Positions 27,962 through 37,863 of a DNA stretch of 64,000 nucleotides are shown in pieces. The notes below the pieces were generated by a model that saw only the letters and a list, made by a program, of their open reading frames with translations, searched no databases and was not told the origin of the DNA. The position numbers were made by a program, and so were the translations under genes. This DNA comes from Leminorella grimontii ATCC 33999 = DSM 5078 (GTDB lineage: Bacteria; Pseudomonadota; Gammaproteobacteria; Enterobacterales; Enterobacteriaceae), in contig NZ_KE392226.1 of NCBI RefSeq assembly GCF_000439085.1, positions 132,266-196,265 of the forward strand. The letters are read 5' to 3'. The first letter of the stretch is position 1. Each line of letters starts with the position of its first letter.

Positions 27962-29464
27962 ATGAGTGTTTTTAGTCAGTTAGAAGTCTGGTTTGTCGTC
28001 GGCAGTCAACATCTGTATGGGCCTGAAACGCTGAAGAAGGTGGCCTCTCAGGCGCAGGAAGTGGTTGATGGCCTCAATAGAGACGCGGGCTTGCCCATCA
28101 AGCTTACGATGAAGCCGTTGGCGACCACGCCGGATGAAATACTGACCGTTTGCCGCGAGGCCAACTATCAGAAAAACTGCGTCGGGATTGTGACCTGGCT
28201 GCATACGTTTTCTCCGGCGAAAATGTGGATTGGCGGTCTGAGCGTGCTGGAAAAGCCGCTGCTGCAGCTGCACACGCAGTATCGCAATGAGATCCCCTGG
28301 GACAGCATCGACATGGACTTTATGAACCTGAACCAAACGGCGCACGGCGGCCGCGAGTTCGGCTTCATCGGCGCCCGCATGCGCCGCGAGTTCACGGCGG
28401 TGGTCGGTTCCTGGCAGGACAAAGGCGTTCATCAAAAGCTGGATCGCTGGATGCGCGTTGCCGCAGGCCTTTATGAGAGCCAAAACCTGAAGGTGGCGCG
28501 CTTTGGCGACAACATGCGCGAAGTGGCGGTGACGGAAGGCAACAAGGTCTCGGCGCAAATTGCCTTCGGATACGCGGTTAACGGCTACGGGCTGGGGGAT
28601 CTGGTTTCCGTTGTCGACGCCGTATCCCAAGGGGACGTTAACGCGCTGATTGACGAATACGAAGCCACCTACCGGTTGACCGACGTGGTGAAAGTGGGCG
28701 GCAGCAAGCGCGACAACCTGATCGACGCGGCCCGCATCGAACTGGGGCTGAAGAAGTTCCTTGAGCAGGGCGGCTTTGGCGCCTTTACCACCACGTTTGA
28801 AAACCTCTACGGCCTTAAGCAGCTTCCCGGCCTGTCCGTACAGCGCTTGATGCAGCAGGGCTACGGCTTTGGCGCGGAAGGCGACTGGAAGACGGCGGCG
28901 CTGCTGCGCATCATGAAGTCGATGGCGCGCGGCCTTAAGGGCGGCACCTCCTTTATGGAGGATTACACCTATAACTTTGCGCCGGGCAACGATCTGGTGC
29001 TGGGCTCACACATGCTGGAAGTGTGCCCGTCCATCGCCAGCGAAGAGAAACCGCTGTTGGACGTACAGCATCTGGGCATCGGCGGCAAGGACGATCCGGC
29101 GCGGCTCATCTTCACCGCTCCTGCGGGGCCTGCGCTGAACGCCAGCCTTATCGATATGGGCGACCGTTTCCGCCTGTTGGTGAATACGGTCGATACGGTG
29201 ACGCCGCCGCATGCGCTGCCTAAGCTTCCGGTCGCCAGCGCGCTGTGGAAAACCCATCCTTCGCTGGAAGTGGCGGTCGAGGCGTGGATCCTGGCGGGCG
29301 GGGCGCACCACACGGTGTTTACCCAAGCGCTGGACGTCGAGCACATGCGCATCTACGCCGACCTGTGCGGCATTGAGCTTTTGGTTATCGACAACGAAAC
29401 GCGTATTCCGGCGTTTAAAAATGAAATCCGCTGGAACGAGGTTTACTATAAGCTTTGCCGCTAA
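27962..29464 (+). CDS. araA: L-arabinose isomerase AraA
   Basis: 500 residues, identical in length to E. coli AraA. It converts L-arabinose to L-ribulose with Mn2+. Conserved features include [10 protein letters not shown] at the start, the GxNFG-region equivalent around [26 protein letters not shown] (with a metal-ligand glutamate), [10 protein letters not shown] and GGAHHTVF (histidine ligands). GAGGAG precedes the ATG. Confidence 0.98.
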   Translation: MSVFSQLEVWFVVGSQHLYGPETLKKVASQAQEVVDGLNRDAGLPIKLTMKPLATTPDEILTVCREANYQKNCVGIVTWLHTFSPAKMWIGGLSVLEKPLLQLHTQYRNEIPWDSIDMDFMNLNQTAHGGREFGFIGARMRREFTAVVGSWQDKGVHQKLDRWMRVAAGLYESQNLKVARFGDNMREVAVTEGNKVSAQIAFGYAVNGYGLGDLVSVVDAVSQGDVNALIDEYEATYRLTDVVKVGGSKRDNLIDAARIELGLKKFLEQGGFGAFTTTFENLYGLKQLPGLSVQRLMQQGYGFGAEGDWKTAALLRIMKSMARGLKGGTSFMEDYTYNFAPGNDLVLGSHMLEVCPSIASEEKPLLDVQHLGIGGKDDPARLIFTAPAGPALNASLIDMGDRFRLLVNTVDTVTPPHALPKLPVASALWKTHPSLEVAVEAWILAGGAHHTVFTQALDVEHMRIYADLCGIELLVIDNETRIPAFKNEIRWNEVYYKLCR

Positions 29465-29532
29465 GCGTGAGTTCTCGGTGTTCGAGATTACTGACAGAAT
29501 TTTTGAATAGAATATACATGACTTATGGAGTT

Positions 29533-29772
29533 AAACGGCGGGAGAGGCCTCCGTTGGGGTCGACTTGGCGTAAGCCAACGACAAACCAGCGCAAGCTGGT
29601 TTGAACAGCGCTTGCGCTGGCCCGTTAGGGTGAAGCCGAAAGGCTTCATAACGGCCCGTAGGAGGGCTAGGCCCGCCGCACTCCCAGTGCTAATACAGGC
29701 GCTCTTCCGGCCGAGCACGATAGTGATATAGGCAGATTGTATTTTCGGCCGGAATATCCTCTGAAGCCAATT
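29533..29772 (+). repeat. Intergenic modular repeat, long hairpin-rich copy (B)
   Basis: It fills most of the 369-nt gap between araA and araD. Outer arms CGGCGGG (29536-29542) and CCCGCCG (29672-29678) enclose at least four compact hairpins: TTGGC-GTAA-GCCAA, AAACCAGC-GCAA-GCTGGTTT, CAGCGC-TT-GCGCTG and TGAAGCC-GAAA-GGCTTCA. The last is nested in CCGTTA/TAACGG. Two of the loops are GNRA type. After the outer arm comes the 102-nt module (29671-29772) shared with copy A. Transcribed within araBAD, it should fold strongly. Confidence 0.75.
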
Positions 29773-29833
29773 AGAATAGTATGAAGCGCTGATTGCTAGC
29801 GCTTAGCTTTTTATGACATTTGGAACACAGACT

Positions 29834-30532
29834 ATGTATCAACAGTTAAAACAGCAGGTGCTGGAAGCCAATCTGGCTTTGCCTCGCCACAATCTGGTGA
29901 CGTTCACTTGGGGCAACGTCAGCGGCGTCGACCGCGAACGCGGCGTGATGGTTATCAAGCCTTCCGGCGTCGAGTATGAACACATGGGCGTTGAGGATAT
30001 GGTGGTAGTGAGCCTGTATTCAGGAAAGGTCGTGGAGGGCACGAAAAAGCCGTCTTCCGATACTGACACTCACCTGGCGCTCTATCGCGCATTCCCTGAA
30101 ATTGGCGGCATTGTGCACACCCACTCGCGCCATGCGACCATCTGGGCGCAGGCCGGTCGCGACCTGTCCGCCTGGGGCACCACGCACGCGGACTACTTCT
30201 ACGGGCCAATCCCCTGCACGCGCCGCATGACGCCGGAAGAAATCAACGGCGACTATGAGCTGGAAACCGGCCACGTTATCGTTGAGACCTTCAAGTCTCG
30301 CGGGATTGCGCCGAAGGACGTTCCCGCCGTGCTGGTGAACTCCCACGGCCCGTTCGCCTGGGGAACCTCGCCGGACAACGCGGTGCACAACGCCGTGGTG
30401 CTGGAAGAAATCGCCTACATGAACCTGTTTACCCGCCAGCTCTCTCCCGAGCTTGGCGCCATGCAGCAGGAGCTGCTGGATAAGCACTATTTGCGCAAGC
30501 ACGGGAAAAATGCCTATTACGGGCAGAAGTAG
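29834..30532 (+). CDS. araD: L-ribulose-5-phosphate 4-epimerase AraD
   Basis: ATG 29834 gives 232 residues starting [20 protein letters not shown], aligned with E. coli AraD (231). The in-frame ATG at 29813 would add seven residues. A class II aldolase fold is visible with the zinc ligands in [11 protein letters not shown] and the catalytic [10 protein letters not shown] region. It makes D-xylulose-5-phosphate. The ribosome site (GGA) is weak, and araA ends 369 nt upstream, an unusual gap that is filled by the hairpin-rich repeat. Confidence 0.96.
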   Translation: MYQQLKQQVLEANLALPRHNLVTFTWGNVSGVDRERGVMVIKPSGVEYEHMGVEDMVVVSLYSGKVVEGTKKPSSDTDTHLALYRAFPEIGGIVHTHSRHATIWAQAGRDLSAWGTTHADYFYGPIPCTRRMTPEEINGDYELETGHVIVETFKSRGIAPKDVPAVLVNSHGPFAWGTSPDNAVHNAVVLEEIAYMNLFTRQLSPELGAMQQELLDKHYLRKHGKNAYYGQK

Positions 30533-30555
30533 TGGACGGGATTGAAGTGTAAAAA

Positions 30556-30580
30556 AACGCGCCTGAAAACGGCGCGTTTA
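30556..30580 (+). terminator. Bidirectional terminator after araD
   Basis: AACGCGCC (30556-30563) / GGCGCGTT (30571-30578), an 8-bp stem with a 7-nt loop, has TTTATTAT on the plus side and a run of T on the minus side. It serves araBAD and the convergent lipoprotein gene. Confidence 0.8.
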
Positions 30581-30589
30581 TTATACCTG

Positions 30590-31270
30590 TCATTTGAGAG
30601 AGTCATCCGGAGACAGCAACTGATACTCCGTTTCCTGATAATGCCTGAATTCTCTTTTCGTTAGCTCTCGGCCCTGCATGTCCCAATATTTCCACTCGCC
30701 GACGTCTTCAGAATAGTGCTGCTCGCCTTCGTGGCTTTTTTGACCGTTGGGGTACCAGTAGGTGGTATGCCCATAGGGCAAGTCTTTATACAGCGAGCCT
30801 TTCATCCAGGGCTTGCCGTTGATGTACCAGCTTTGAAACGAGCCGCGCTCTTCGCCTCTTACGTCTTCGCCGTATTTCTTCCCGTTGGGATACCAGGTTG
30901 TTATCGTTCCCTTAATGCTTTGGCTGTCTCTTATCGGGCTGATAACGTTAACGTCGGCGCTTTCGCTGAGTTCGTACGGATCGGTGAACTTTCGGTCGGA
31001 GTCGCTGTAAAACTCCTGCACCATATAGTGGCCGTTGGGCAGGATGCCGACAAAGGCCCGGTAGATGGGGTAGGAGCGACTAACGCTCTTACTGCCCGCG
31101 ATGTCGTAGTAGATAAAGCCGTTTCCCTGAGCGACGATTTCTCCCGGTTTCCACGGCGCCGCTTTTGTCGCCTCTTGGTCGAGAGGAATATCGGTAGGCA
31201 CGTTGGCCGTTTTTGTACACCCGCTTAGGGCAAGCAGGCTGAATAATATCAACAGGCAGTTCTTTAACAT
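30590..31270 (-). CDS. YwqK/MORN-repeat lipoprotein
   Basis: 226 residues with a lipoprotein signal (lipobox LSGC, Cys18) that places it in the envelope. The C-terminal half carries repeats of the MORN/YwqK type (WYPNGKKYGE, WYINGKPWMKG, YWYPNGQKSHEG, KYWDMQG). Such repeats occur in immunity proteins of contact-dependent toxins and in unknown envelope proteins. It begins 31 nt after ampG ends and could be the third gene of yajG-ampG. Specific function unknown. Confidence 0.8.
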   Translation of the reverse strand: MLKNCLLILFSLLALSGCTKTANVPTDIPLDQEATKAAPWKPGEIVAQGNGFIYYDIAGSKSVSRSYPIYRAFVGILPNGHYMVQEFYSDSDRKFTDPYELSESADVNVISPIRDSQSIKGTITTWYPNGKKYGEDVRGEERGSFQSWYINGKPWMKGSLYKDLPYGHTTYWYPNGQKSHEGEQHYSEDVGEWKYWDMQGRELTKREFRHYQETEYQLLSPDDSLK

Positions 31271-31301
31271 GGCAATGTCCTTATAGACGCAAACGGTGCG
31301 C

Positions 31302-32777
31302 TTACTTCTCCACGGGCTCCCGGATGGCGCGATAGTCCAGAATGCAGCCCAGCGCGATCCCCAGCAGGGTTAACAGACTGCCAACAACAAGCAGGCCGCT
31401 TTTTAAATAGTAGAAGCCGCTGTGCGCGTCCGCTGACCAAAACAGTAACGCCAGCCAAATGCCAAGCAGCGTTACTCCGGCTACCACTAAGCGAATGGCC
31501 TTTTGATAATAACCGGCAAAGCGCGTGCGTGGTAAAAAGCCGCCCGTCTCCTGCGTATAGGCCAGCGTCTGGCGGGCGAAAATCAGCAGGGCCAGGCCGG
31601 GTAGGGCGACGATGACGGTAAACAGATAGAACAGCGGCCAGTCGTAGCGCTCGACGAACCAGCCCGCGACCGGCCCGACGTAAACCCGGCCTACGGCCGA
31701 CAGGGCGGACAGCAGGGCGAACTGGGTGGCGGAAAACGACCTGTTGCACAGCGTCATCAGCAGGGCGACGAAGGCGGCGGTTCCCATGCCTCCGCACAGG
31801 TTTTCAAAGAAGATGGCGCTGCCCATGGTGATAAGGCTTTTGTCGGTCACCGCCAGTATCCAGTAGCCGAAGTTGGACACTGCCTGCAGGATGCCAAACA
31901 ACATCAGCGCGCGAAACAGCGTCAGGCGCTGCATCAGGATGCCGCCTATCAGCACGCCGATAATCGTTGCGAGCAGGCCCAGCGTTTTGTTGACTAGCCC
32001 GACTTCACCGGGTAAGAAGCCGACGCCGCGAATAAGGAACGTGGTGCTTAAGCTGCCGGCGAAGGCGTCGCCCAGCTTGTACAAAATGATCAGCAGTAAA
32101 ATCAGCCAGGCGTTGTTGCGGCCGAAGAAGTCTTTTAGCGGCTCAACGACCGCCAGCTTCAGCGTTTTGGGGGATGGGGTGGTGTCCGGCTCTTTCGCCC
32201 ACAGCGTGGCGATGATGCCAATCACCATCAGAGCCGCCATCAGCCAATAGGTGCTTTGCCAGCCGATGTAGTAGTCGGCAATCCACAGCGCCAGCCCGCC
32301 GGAAACCAGCATCGCCAGGCGATAGCCCAACACCGAAATCGCCGCGCCGTTGCCGCGCTGTTCGGCGCTCAGTACGTCGGTTTTGTAGGCGTCGAAGGCG
32401 ATGTCCTGCGAGGCGGAGAAAAAGGCGATGAGCACCGCAAGCGCCGCCATCAGCCAGAGATCGTTTTGCGGCGTCAGGCAGCCGAGCGCGAGAATAAGCA
32501 CCACCAGCGCAATCTGGGTCAGCAGCATCCAGCCACGGCGGCGGCCGAGAAACGGCAGGCGGTAGCGGTCCATCAGCGGAGACCAGAGAAACTTAAATAC
32601 GTAGGCCTGGCCAACCAGCGAGAAGAAGCCGATGGTGGTGACGTCCATCCCGGCGACGGTGATCCAGGCCTGAAGCGTACCGGACGTTAGCGCCAGCGGC
32701 AGGCCCGAGGAGAAGCCCAGCAAAAGCAAAACGGCGGCGTTGCGTTCGGTGAACGCTTTAAAGTAGCTATTTGTCAT
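31302..32777 (-). CDS. ampG: Muropeptide permease AmpG
   Basis: 491 residues, the same as E. coli AmpG: an MFS inner-membrane importer of GlcNAc-anhydroMurNAc peptides for cell-wall recycling. About 14 membrane helices are visible. Family landmarks are LLLGFSSGLPLALTSGTLQAW at the start, FLWSPLMDRYRLPFLGRRRGW and ASQDIAFDAYKTDVL. It follows yajG by 46 nt, with a strong hairpin between them. Confidence 0.96.
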   Translation of the reverse strand: MTNSYFKAFTERNAAVLLLLGFSSGLPLALTSGTLQAWITVAGMDVTTIGFFSLVGQAYVFKFLWSPLMDRYRLPFLGRRRGWMLLTQIALVVLILALGCLTPQNDLWLMAALAVLIAFFSASQDIAFDAYKTDVLSAEQRGNGAAISVLGYRLAMLVSGGLALWIADYYIGWQSTYWLMAALMVIGIIATLWAKEPDTTPSPKTLKLAVVEPLKDFFGRNNAWLILLLIILYKLGDAFAGSLSTTFLIRGVGFLPGEVGLVNKTLGLLATIIGVLIGGILMQRLTLFRALMLFGILQAVSNFGYWILAVTDKSLITMGSAIFFENLCGGMGTAAFVALLMTLCNRSFSATQFALLSALSAVGRVYVGPVAGWFVERYDWPLFYLFTVIVALPGLALLIFARQTLAYTQETGGFLPRTRFAGYYQKAIRLVVAGVTLLGIWLALLFWSADAHSGFYYLKSGLLVVGSLLTLLGIALGCILDYRAIREPVEK

Positions 32778-32788
32778 AATGTTGCGCT

Positions 32789-32811
32789 CTCCCCGCGTTG
32801 AGCGCGGGGAG
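32789..32811 (-). promoter_or_regulatory. Intercistronic hairpin between yajG and ampG
   Basis: CTCCCCGCG (32789-32797) / CGCGGGGAG (32803-32811), a perfect 9-bp stem with a 5-nt loop. It ends 11 nt upstream of the ampG ATG and could limit ampG translation or attenuate transcription. Confidence 0.6.
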
Positions 32812-32823
32812 ATACTGTCGCCG

Positions 32824-33423
32824 TTAGCCGCGAGCGTTTTGGCGAATGAAGTCGCTGATGGAGGTGTCTTCAGCCATATCCTGAATAGTCGAGGTCAGCG
32901 CGTCGTTAAGCACGTTTTCAATGTTCTTGTTGGTGGCGCTAAAGGCGCCTTTTACGTTGTGCGTCGAGCGGAAGTTTTTGGTTTGCGTCGCGCCGTTCTT
33001 CGCTTGGCAGATAATGGAGATATCTACCTTGGCGGAAATGCTGTAGCGCAGATCGCCTTCCTGCACGTCGGCGAACAGGTTATTAATAACGATTTGAACG
33101 TTGACGCTGCCTTCAGGGCCAACCATATAGCCGCGGGCGCGAAGCTGCTTTTCCAATACTTCCTGCATTAAAAAGCGCATGTCGCGAGACGGCGTCAGGC
33201 TCAGAAGCTGGCCTTCGCGATTCACTTTGGCCAGTGAAGGATCCTGACGCTGGTCGTCGCCCACCAGGCTTACGGTGGCGCCCATCAGGCTGGCGTCCTG
33301 CTGCGGCAGGGCGATGGTCGGATTAATGTTGAGCGTGGTGTCGGGGCGCGTCGCGCAGCCGGCCAAAAGAAACAGCGCCAACAGGGGGAAAAACAGGCGT
33401 TGGGATAAAGTTATTTTTCTCAC
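32824..33423 (-). CDS. yajG: YajG lipoprotein
   Basis: 199 residues (E. coli 192) with lipobox LAGC (Cys23). It is a conserved enterobacterial lipoprotein of unknown function, normally paired with ampG as here. The soluble domain ends FIRQNARG. No catalytic motif is evident. Confidence 0.93.
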   Translation of the reverse strand: MRKITLSQRLFFPLLALFLLAGCATRPDTTLNINPTIALPQQDASLMGATVSLVGDDQRQDPSLAKVNREGQLLSLTPSRDMRFLMQEVLEKQLRARGYMVGPEGSVNVQIVINNLFADVQEGDLRYSISAKVDISIICQAKNGATQTKNFRSTHNVKGAFSATNKNIENVLNDALTSTIQDMAEDTSISDFIRQNARG

Positions 33424-33732
33424 GGTAAACCTTTTGTCGTCAGTTAATTTCCATGTGTACCGCCGGAACGGGGCTGTACCGGTCGTTGTCGCAGTTAATG
33501 CGCATATGGCTGTAAAGAACAGGGCATATCATATCACTGCTCTGGACGTGGGAAAGAGGAAAGTATGGGGAAAACGGCGCGTTTTTTACTCGCCGAGTCG
33601 CGTCGCGCAATGATTGATGATGGAAAAATGTCTTTTTTATACTTAAAGTCGATAAACAGACTATGATTCGTTTTCGGCAAGCGACAGATGGGCGCCCAAG
33701 GGCAAAAGGTAAACAGAGAGGAATGTCGACCC
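33424..33732. promoter_or_regulatory. Divergent yajG/bolA promoter region
   Basis: 309 nt without a gene. A rightward sigma-70-like promoter TTGATG (33614-33619), 18-nt spacer, TATACT (33638-33643) would start bolA mRNA about 80 nt before its start codon. The left part contains the ribosome site and promoter of yajG, not clearly resolved. Confidence 0.45.
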
Positions 33733-34029
33733 ATGATGCAACAACAGATCGAACAAAAGCTGGCGGCGCTGTCGCCGACGTTTATCGAAGTGATTAACGA
33801 AAGCCACATGCACCACGTGCCGCCGGGCTCGCAGACCCATTTTAAAGCGATTGTCGTGTCGGCGGAGTTTGAGGGCAAGCGCCCGGTCGCTCGTCACCAG
33901 ATGGTTTATGGGCTGCTGGCCGAAGAGCTGGCGAAGCAGGTTCACGCTCTGGCGCTGCATACCTATACGCCGCTGGAATGGGAAAGCGCGCAGGACGACG
34001 TGCCCGATTCTCCGGTGTGTAAAGGTTAG
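33733..34029 (+). CDS. bolA: BolA transcriptional/morphogene regulator
   Basis: 98 residues from ATG 33733 (GAGAGGAA upstream; an adjacent ATG at 33736 is possible). BolA/KH-like fold with FIEVINESHMHHVPPGSQTH, the helix-turn-helix-like VARHQMVYGLLAEEL and the signature VHALALHTYTPLEW. BolA is a stationary-phase and stress regulator that also binds Fe-S glutaredoxins through the conserved histidines. Its tail is shorter than in E. coli (105). Confidence 0.93.
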   Translation: MMQQQIEQKLAALSPTFIEVINESHMHHVPPGSQTHFKAIVVSAEFEGKRPVARHQMVYGLLAEELAKQVHALALHTYTPLEWESAQDDVPDSPVCKG

Positions 34030-34348
34030 GGGCGTCGGAGATATTAATATAAACGAGTCGCGGTTCGCCTGTTTTTTGGGCAGTCTCGGGAGCATTGCTG
34101 CTGTAAAATGTACTTCTGAGCCCAAAATGACGATTTATCGCCGCTAAGCGCCTCTCTTTTCTCGACTCATAAACAATGCGCAGCTATAATGCGGCGTCTA
34201 TTTTTTCCTGACTTCATTCGGGATGCTTCTGACGATAAGGGATTGGATTGCGTTCTGTGCGGCCGTCCCGGTCTTAAGAAACGTTTTAGCGTCGGCTAAA
34301 AACGGCTTCTGAAGTTGACCGAGCACTGTGATTTTTTGAGGTAATAAG
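34030..34348 (+). promoter_or_regulatory. Leader and promoter region of tig
   Basis: 319 nt without a gene. TCGACT (34162-34167), 17-nt spacer, TATAAT (34185-34190) is a good sigma-70 promoter and would give a leader of about 150 nt before tig. A T-rich segment at 34199-34206 follows it. Confidence 0.55.
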
Positions 34349-35653
34349 ATGCAAGTTTCAGTTGAAACAACTCAAGGCCTAGGTCGCCGTTTATCAATTA
34401 ATGTCGCAGCGGACGTGATTGAAGAAGCTGTAAAAAAAGAGCTTATCGATATCGCCAAGAAAGTGCGTATTGACGGTTTCCGCAAGGGCAAAGTGCCCAT
34501 GAACATCATCGCTCAGCGTTACGGCGCTTCCGCGCGTCAGGACGTGCTGGGCGAGCTGATGCAGCGTCACTTCATCGACGCTATCATCAAAGAAAAAATC
34601 AATCCGGCCGGTGCGCCGAAGTACGTTCCGGGCGAGTACAAGCTGGGCGAAGACTTCCAGTACAGCGTTGAGTTCGAAGTGTATCCTGAAGTTGAGCTTA
34701 AGGATCTGGACGCGATCGAAGTTGAAAAGCCGGTTGTTGAAGTTAAAGACGAAGACGTCGATACCATGCTGGACACCCTGCGCAAGCAGCAGGCGACCTG
34801 GAAGGAAATCGACGCCGACGCTAAGGCTGAAGACCGCGTGACCGTTGATTTCACCGGTTCTATCGACGGCGAAGAGTTTGAAGGCGGCAAGGCGAGCGAC
34901 TTCGTTCTGGCCATGGGCCAGGGCCGCATGATCCCAGGCTTCGAAGAAGGCATCGTTGGCCACAAGAAGGGCGACGAGTTCACTATCGACGTTACCTTCC
35001 CGGAAGACTATCACGCTGAAAACCTGAAGGGCAAAGCCGCTAAGTTCGCCATCGTGATGAAGAAGGTTGAAGAGCGCGAGCTGCCTGAGTTCACCAAAGA
35101 ATTCATCTCTCGCTTCGGCGTTGCCGACGGCACGCTGGAAGGCCTGAAGGCTGAAGTGCGCAAGAACATGGAGCGCGAGCTGAAGGGTGCCGTTCGCAAC
35201 CGCGTTAAAACGCAGGTTATCGACGGTCTGGTCAAGGCGAACGACGTTGAAATCCCGTCCGCGCTGATTGATGGCGAAGTTGACGTTCTGCGTCAGCAGG
35301 CGGCACAGCGCTTTGGCGGCAACCAACAGCAGGCGATGGAACTGCCGCGCGAACTGTTCGAAGAGCAGGCAAAGCGTCGCGTTCAGGTCGGTCTGCTGCT
35401 GGGCGAAGTCATCCGTAAAAATGAGCTGAAGGCCGATCAGGCTCGCGTTGGCGCGCTGATTGAAGAAATGGCTTCTGCTTATGAAGATCCGCAAGAAGTA
35501 ATTGAGTTCTATAATAAGAACAGCGAGCTGATGAACAACATGCGCAACGTGGCGTTGGAAGAAGCGGCAGTGGAAACCCTGCTGGCTGGCGCTAAAGTTA
35601 CTGAAAAAACCATGTCATTCAGCGAGTTAATGAATCAGACTCCGGCTGCGTAA
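34349..35653 (+). CDS. tig: Trigger factor, ribosome-associated chaperone
   Basis: 434 residues (E. coli 432). The N-terminal ribosome-binding domain carries the signature GFRKGKVP (residues 44-51). The FKBP-type prolyl isomerase domain (about 150-245) includes [17 protein letters not shown] and [11 protein letters not shown] helical C-terminal substrate cradle follows. It binds nascent chains at the ribosome exit tunnel. GAGG precedes the ATG. Confidence 0.98.
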   Translation: MQVSVETTQGLGRRLSINVAADVIEEAVKKELIDIAKKVRIDGFRKGKVPMNIIAQRYGASARQDVLGELMQRHFIDAIIKEKINPAGAPKYVPGEYKLGEDFQYSVEFEVYPEVELKDLDAIEVEKPVVEVKDEDVDTMLDTLRKQQATWKEIDADAKAEDRVTVDFTGSIDGEEFEGGKASDFVLAMGQGRMIPGFEEGIVGHKKGDEFTIDVTFPEDYHAENLKGKAAKFAIVMKKVEERELPEFTKEFISRFGVADGTLEGLKAEVRKNMERELKGAVRNRVKTQVIDGLVKANDVEIPSALIDGEVDVLRQQAAQRFGGNQQQAMELPRELFEEQAKRRVQVGLLLGEVIRKNELKADQARVGALIEEMASAYEDPQEVIEFYNKNSELMNNMRNVALEEAAVETLLAGAKVTEKTMSFSELMNQTPAA

Positions 35654-35708
35654 GGCAGCCTGTGGATGCAGGTTAATAGTTGACTTAATCACTATACTTC
35701 TGCAAATA

Positions 35709-35741
35709 TGGCTCGGAGGCTCTGTTTCCGGGCCATTTTTT
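35709..35741 (+). terminator. Intrinsic terminator between tig and clpP
   Basis: TGGCTCGGA (35709-35717) / TCCGGGCCA (35727-35735) with one wobble pair, then TTTTTTA. It ends only 14 nt before the clpP start codon, so read-through or a promoter overlapping the hairpin is needed for clpP. A TTGACT (35680-35685) with AAATAT 18 nt downstream is one candidate. Confidence 0.75.
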
Positions 35742-35755
35742 ATCGGGAGACAATA

Positions 35756-36391
35756 ATGTCCTACAGTGGTAATCAAGACCGTTTTTCATCTGGCATGGAG
35801 CCGTCTATGGCGTTAGTTCCAATGGTGGTTGAGCAGACTTCCCGCGGGGAGCGCTCGTATGATATTTATTCCCGTCTGTTAAAGGACCGCATCGTTTTCC
35901 TTAACGGCCAGGTTGAAGACTATATGGCTAACCTGATAGTCGCTCAGCTGCTGTTTCTGGAAGCGGAAAACCCGGAAAAAGACATTTATCTTTACATCAA
36001 CTCTCCGGGCGGCGTGATTACTTCCGGTATGTCTATTTATGACACCATGCAGTTTATCAAGCCCGACGTCAGCACTATCTGTCTGGGACAGGCCTGCTCC
36101 ATGGGCTCTTTCCTGCTTACGGCCGGCGCCAAGGGCAAGCGTTTCTGCTTGCCGAACGCGCGCGTGATGATTCACCAGCCGCTGGGCGGATATCAAGGAC
36201 AGGCGTCGGACATTCAGATCCACGCGGAAGAAATCGTGAAGACCAAGCGCCGCATGAATGAGCTGATGGCTCAACATACCGGGCAGTCTCTCGAAACGAT
36301 TGAAAGAGATACCGATCGCGATCGGTTCATGTCGGCGCAGGAAGCCAAAGAGTACGGGCTGGTGGACGATATTCTGACCACGCGCTTGTAA
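35756..36391 (+). CDS. clpP: ClpP protease subunit
   Basis: ATG 35756 with GGGAGA upstream gives 211 residues beginning [10 protein letters not shown] (E. coli MSYSGERDNF, 207). The catalytic serine is Ser115 in GQACSMGSF and the histidine His140 in MIHQPLGG; the aspartate lies in [10 protein letters not shown]. Tetradecameric ClpP degrades substrates fed by ClpX or ClpA. A four-residue insertion lies in the propeptide region. It is followed by clpX after 141 nt. Confidence 0.98.
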   Translation: MSYSGNQDRFSSGMEPSMALVPMVVEQTSRGERSYDIYSRLLKDRIVFLNGQVEDYMANLIVAQLLFLEAENPEKDIYLYINSPGGVITSGMSIYDTMQFIKPDVSTICLGQACSMGSFLLTAGAKGKRFCLPNARVMIHQPLGGYQGQASDIQIHAEEIVKTKRRMNELMAQHTGQSLETIERDTDRDRFMSAQEAKEYGLVDDILTTRL

Positions 36392-36532
36392 ATTCCTTTG
36401 ATCGGCGCCATATAGGAATTCAGAAACCGAAAAAAGGCGAGGCGTGCTGCGATAGCAGCAGCATGCCCCTTGTTTAGTCGATGTTTCTGGCGCAGGACGC
36501 AAAAGAAAAGATGAAATTTAAGAGGTTTGCTG

Positions 36533-37807
36533 ATGACAGATAAAGGCAAAGACGGTTCAGGAAAGCTGCTTTACTGCACCTTCTGCGGCAAGAGCCAGCA
36601 TGAAGTGCGCAAGCTGATTGCCGGGCCGTCGGTGTATATCTGCGATGAATGCGTCGACTTGTGTAACGACATCATTCGCGAAGAAATTAAAGAGATCGTT
36701 CCGCATAGAGAGCGTAACTCACTGCCGACGCCCCATGAGATTCGACAGCACCTGGACGACTACGTTATCGGTCAGGAGCAGGCGAAAAAGGTGCTGGCCG
36801 TTGCGGTGTATAACCACTACAAGCGGCTGCGCAGCGGCGACGCCAACGGCGTCGAGCTTGGCAAGAGCAACATTCTGCTGATCGGGCCTACCGGCAGCGG
36901 TAAAACGCTGCTGGCGGAAACGCTTGCCCGTTTCCTTGACGTGCCGTTCACCATGGCTGACGCCACGACGCTGACGGAAGCCGGCTATGTGGGCGAAGAC
37001 GTTGAGAACATTATCCAGAAGCTGCTGCAAAAGTGTGATTATGACGTGGAAAAAGCGCAGCGCGGCATCATCTATATCGATGAAATCGATAAGATCTCCC
37101 GCAAGTCTGACAACCCGTCCATTACGCGCGACGTTTCCGGCGAAGGCGTTCAGCAGGCGCTGCTGAAGCTTATCGAAGGCACCGTGGCTTCCGTTCCGCC
37201 GCAGGGCGGCCGTAAGTACCCGCAGCAGGAGTTCTTGCAGGTAGACACCTCTAAGATCCTGTTTATCTGCGGCGGCGCGTTTGCCGGCTTGGATAAGGTC
37301 ATTGACCGTCGCGTGGAGACCGGCGCCGGCATCGGCTTTGTCGCCAAGGTTAAGAATCCGTCCGACAGATCGACAGAAGGCGAGCTGCTCAAGCAGGTCG
37401 AGCCGGAAGATCTGATCAAGTTCGGCTTGATCCCCGAGTTTATCGGACGCCTGCCGGTAGTAGCGACTCTGAGCGAGCTCGACGAAGCCGCGCTGCTGCA
37501 AATTCTGCAGGAGCCGAAAAACGCGCTGACCAAGCAGTATCAGGCGCTGTTCCGTCTGGAAAGCGTCGATTTGGAATTCCGTGAAGAGGCGCTTAGGGCG
37601 ATCGCCAAGAAGGCCATGGCGCGCAAAACCGGCGCTCGCGGCCTGCGTTCCATCGTTGAAGGCGCACTGTTGGATACGATGTACGATATCCCTTCTATGG
37701 AGAACGTAGAGAAAGTAGTGATCGACGCGTCCGTGATTGACGGACAGTCTAAACCGCTGCTGATTTACGGCCAGCCGGAGCAGGAGGCTCAGGCGGCGGG
37801 AGAGTAA
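36533..37807 (+). CDS. clpX: ClpX unfoldase, ATPase subunit of ClpXP
   Basis: ATG 36533 (AGAGG upstream) gives 424 residues, the E. coli length. The zinc-binding domain has Cys15, Cys18, Cys37 and Cys40. Walker A is GPTGSGKT and Walker [10 protein letters not shown]. The ClpP-contact IGF loop ([10 protein letters not shown]) and the pore loop GYVGED are present. It unfolds tagged proteins and passes them to ClpP. In E. coli lon follows immediately; here 7.4 kb of autotransporter DNA intervenes. Confidence 0.98.
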   Translation: MTDKGKDGSGKLLYCTFCGKSQHEVRKLIAGPSVYICDECVDLCNDIIREEIKEIVPHRERNSLPTPHEIRQHLDDYVIGQEQAKKVLAVAVYNHYKRLRSGDANGVELGKSNILLIGPTGSGKTLLAETLARFLDVPFTMADATTLTEAGYVGEDVENIIQKLLQKCDYDVEKAQRGIIYIDEIDKISRKSDNPSITRDVSGEGVQQALLKLIEGTVASVPPQGGRKYPQQEFLQVDTSKILFICGGAFAGLDKVIDRRVETGAGIGFVAKVKNPSDRSTEGELLKQVEPEDLIKFGLIPEFIGRLPVVATLSELDEAALLQILQEPKNALTKQYQALFRLESVDLEFREEALRAIAKKAMARKTGARGLRSIVEGALLDTMYDIPSMENVEKVVIDASVIDGQSKPLLIYGQPEQEAQAAGE

Positions 37808-37829
37808 AGCAACCGCGTTAAAGCAGAAT

Positions 37830-37863
37830 CGGCGACAGGCGTTTAGCGTGTCGCCGTTTTTTT
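37830..37863 (+). terminator. Intrinsic terminator of clpX
   Basis: CGGCGACA (37830-37837) / TGTCGCCG (37849-37856), a perfect 8-bp stem followed by seven T. Confidence 0.9.

Noticed and set aside
34394..35494. 366-codon open frame antisense to tig
   Set aside because: Complete overlap with the certain tig gene; the product has low-complexity Phe/Val/Asn composition typical of a mirror frame and no ribosome site.
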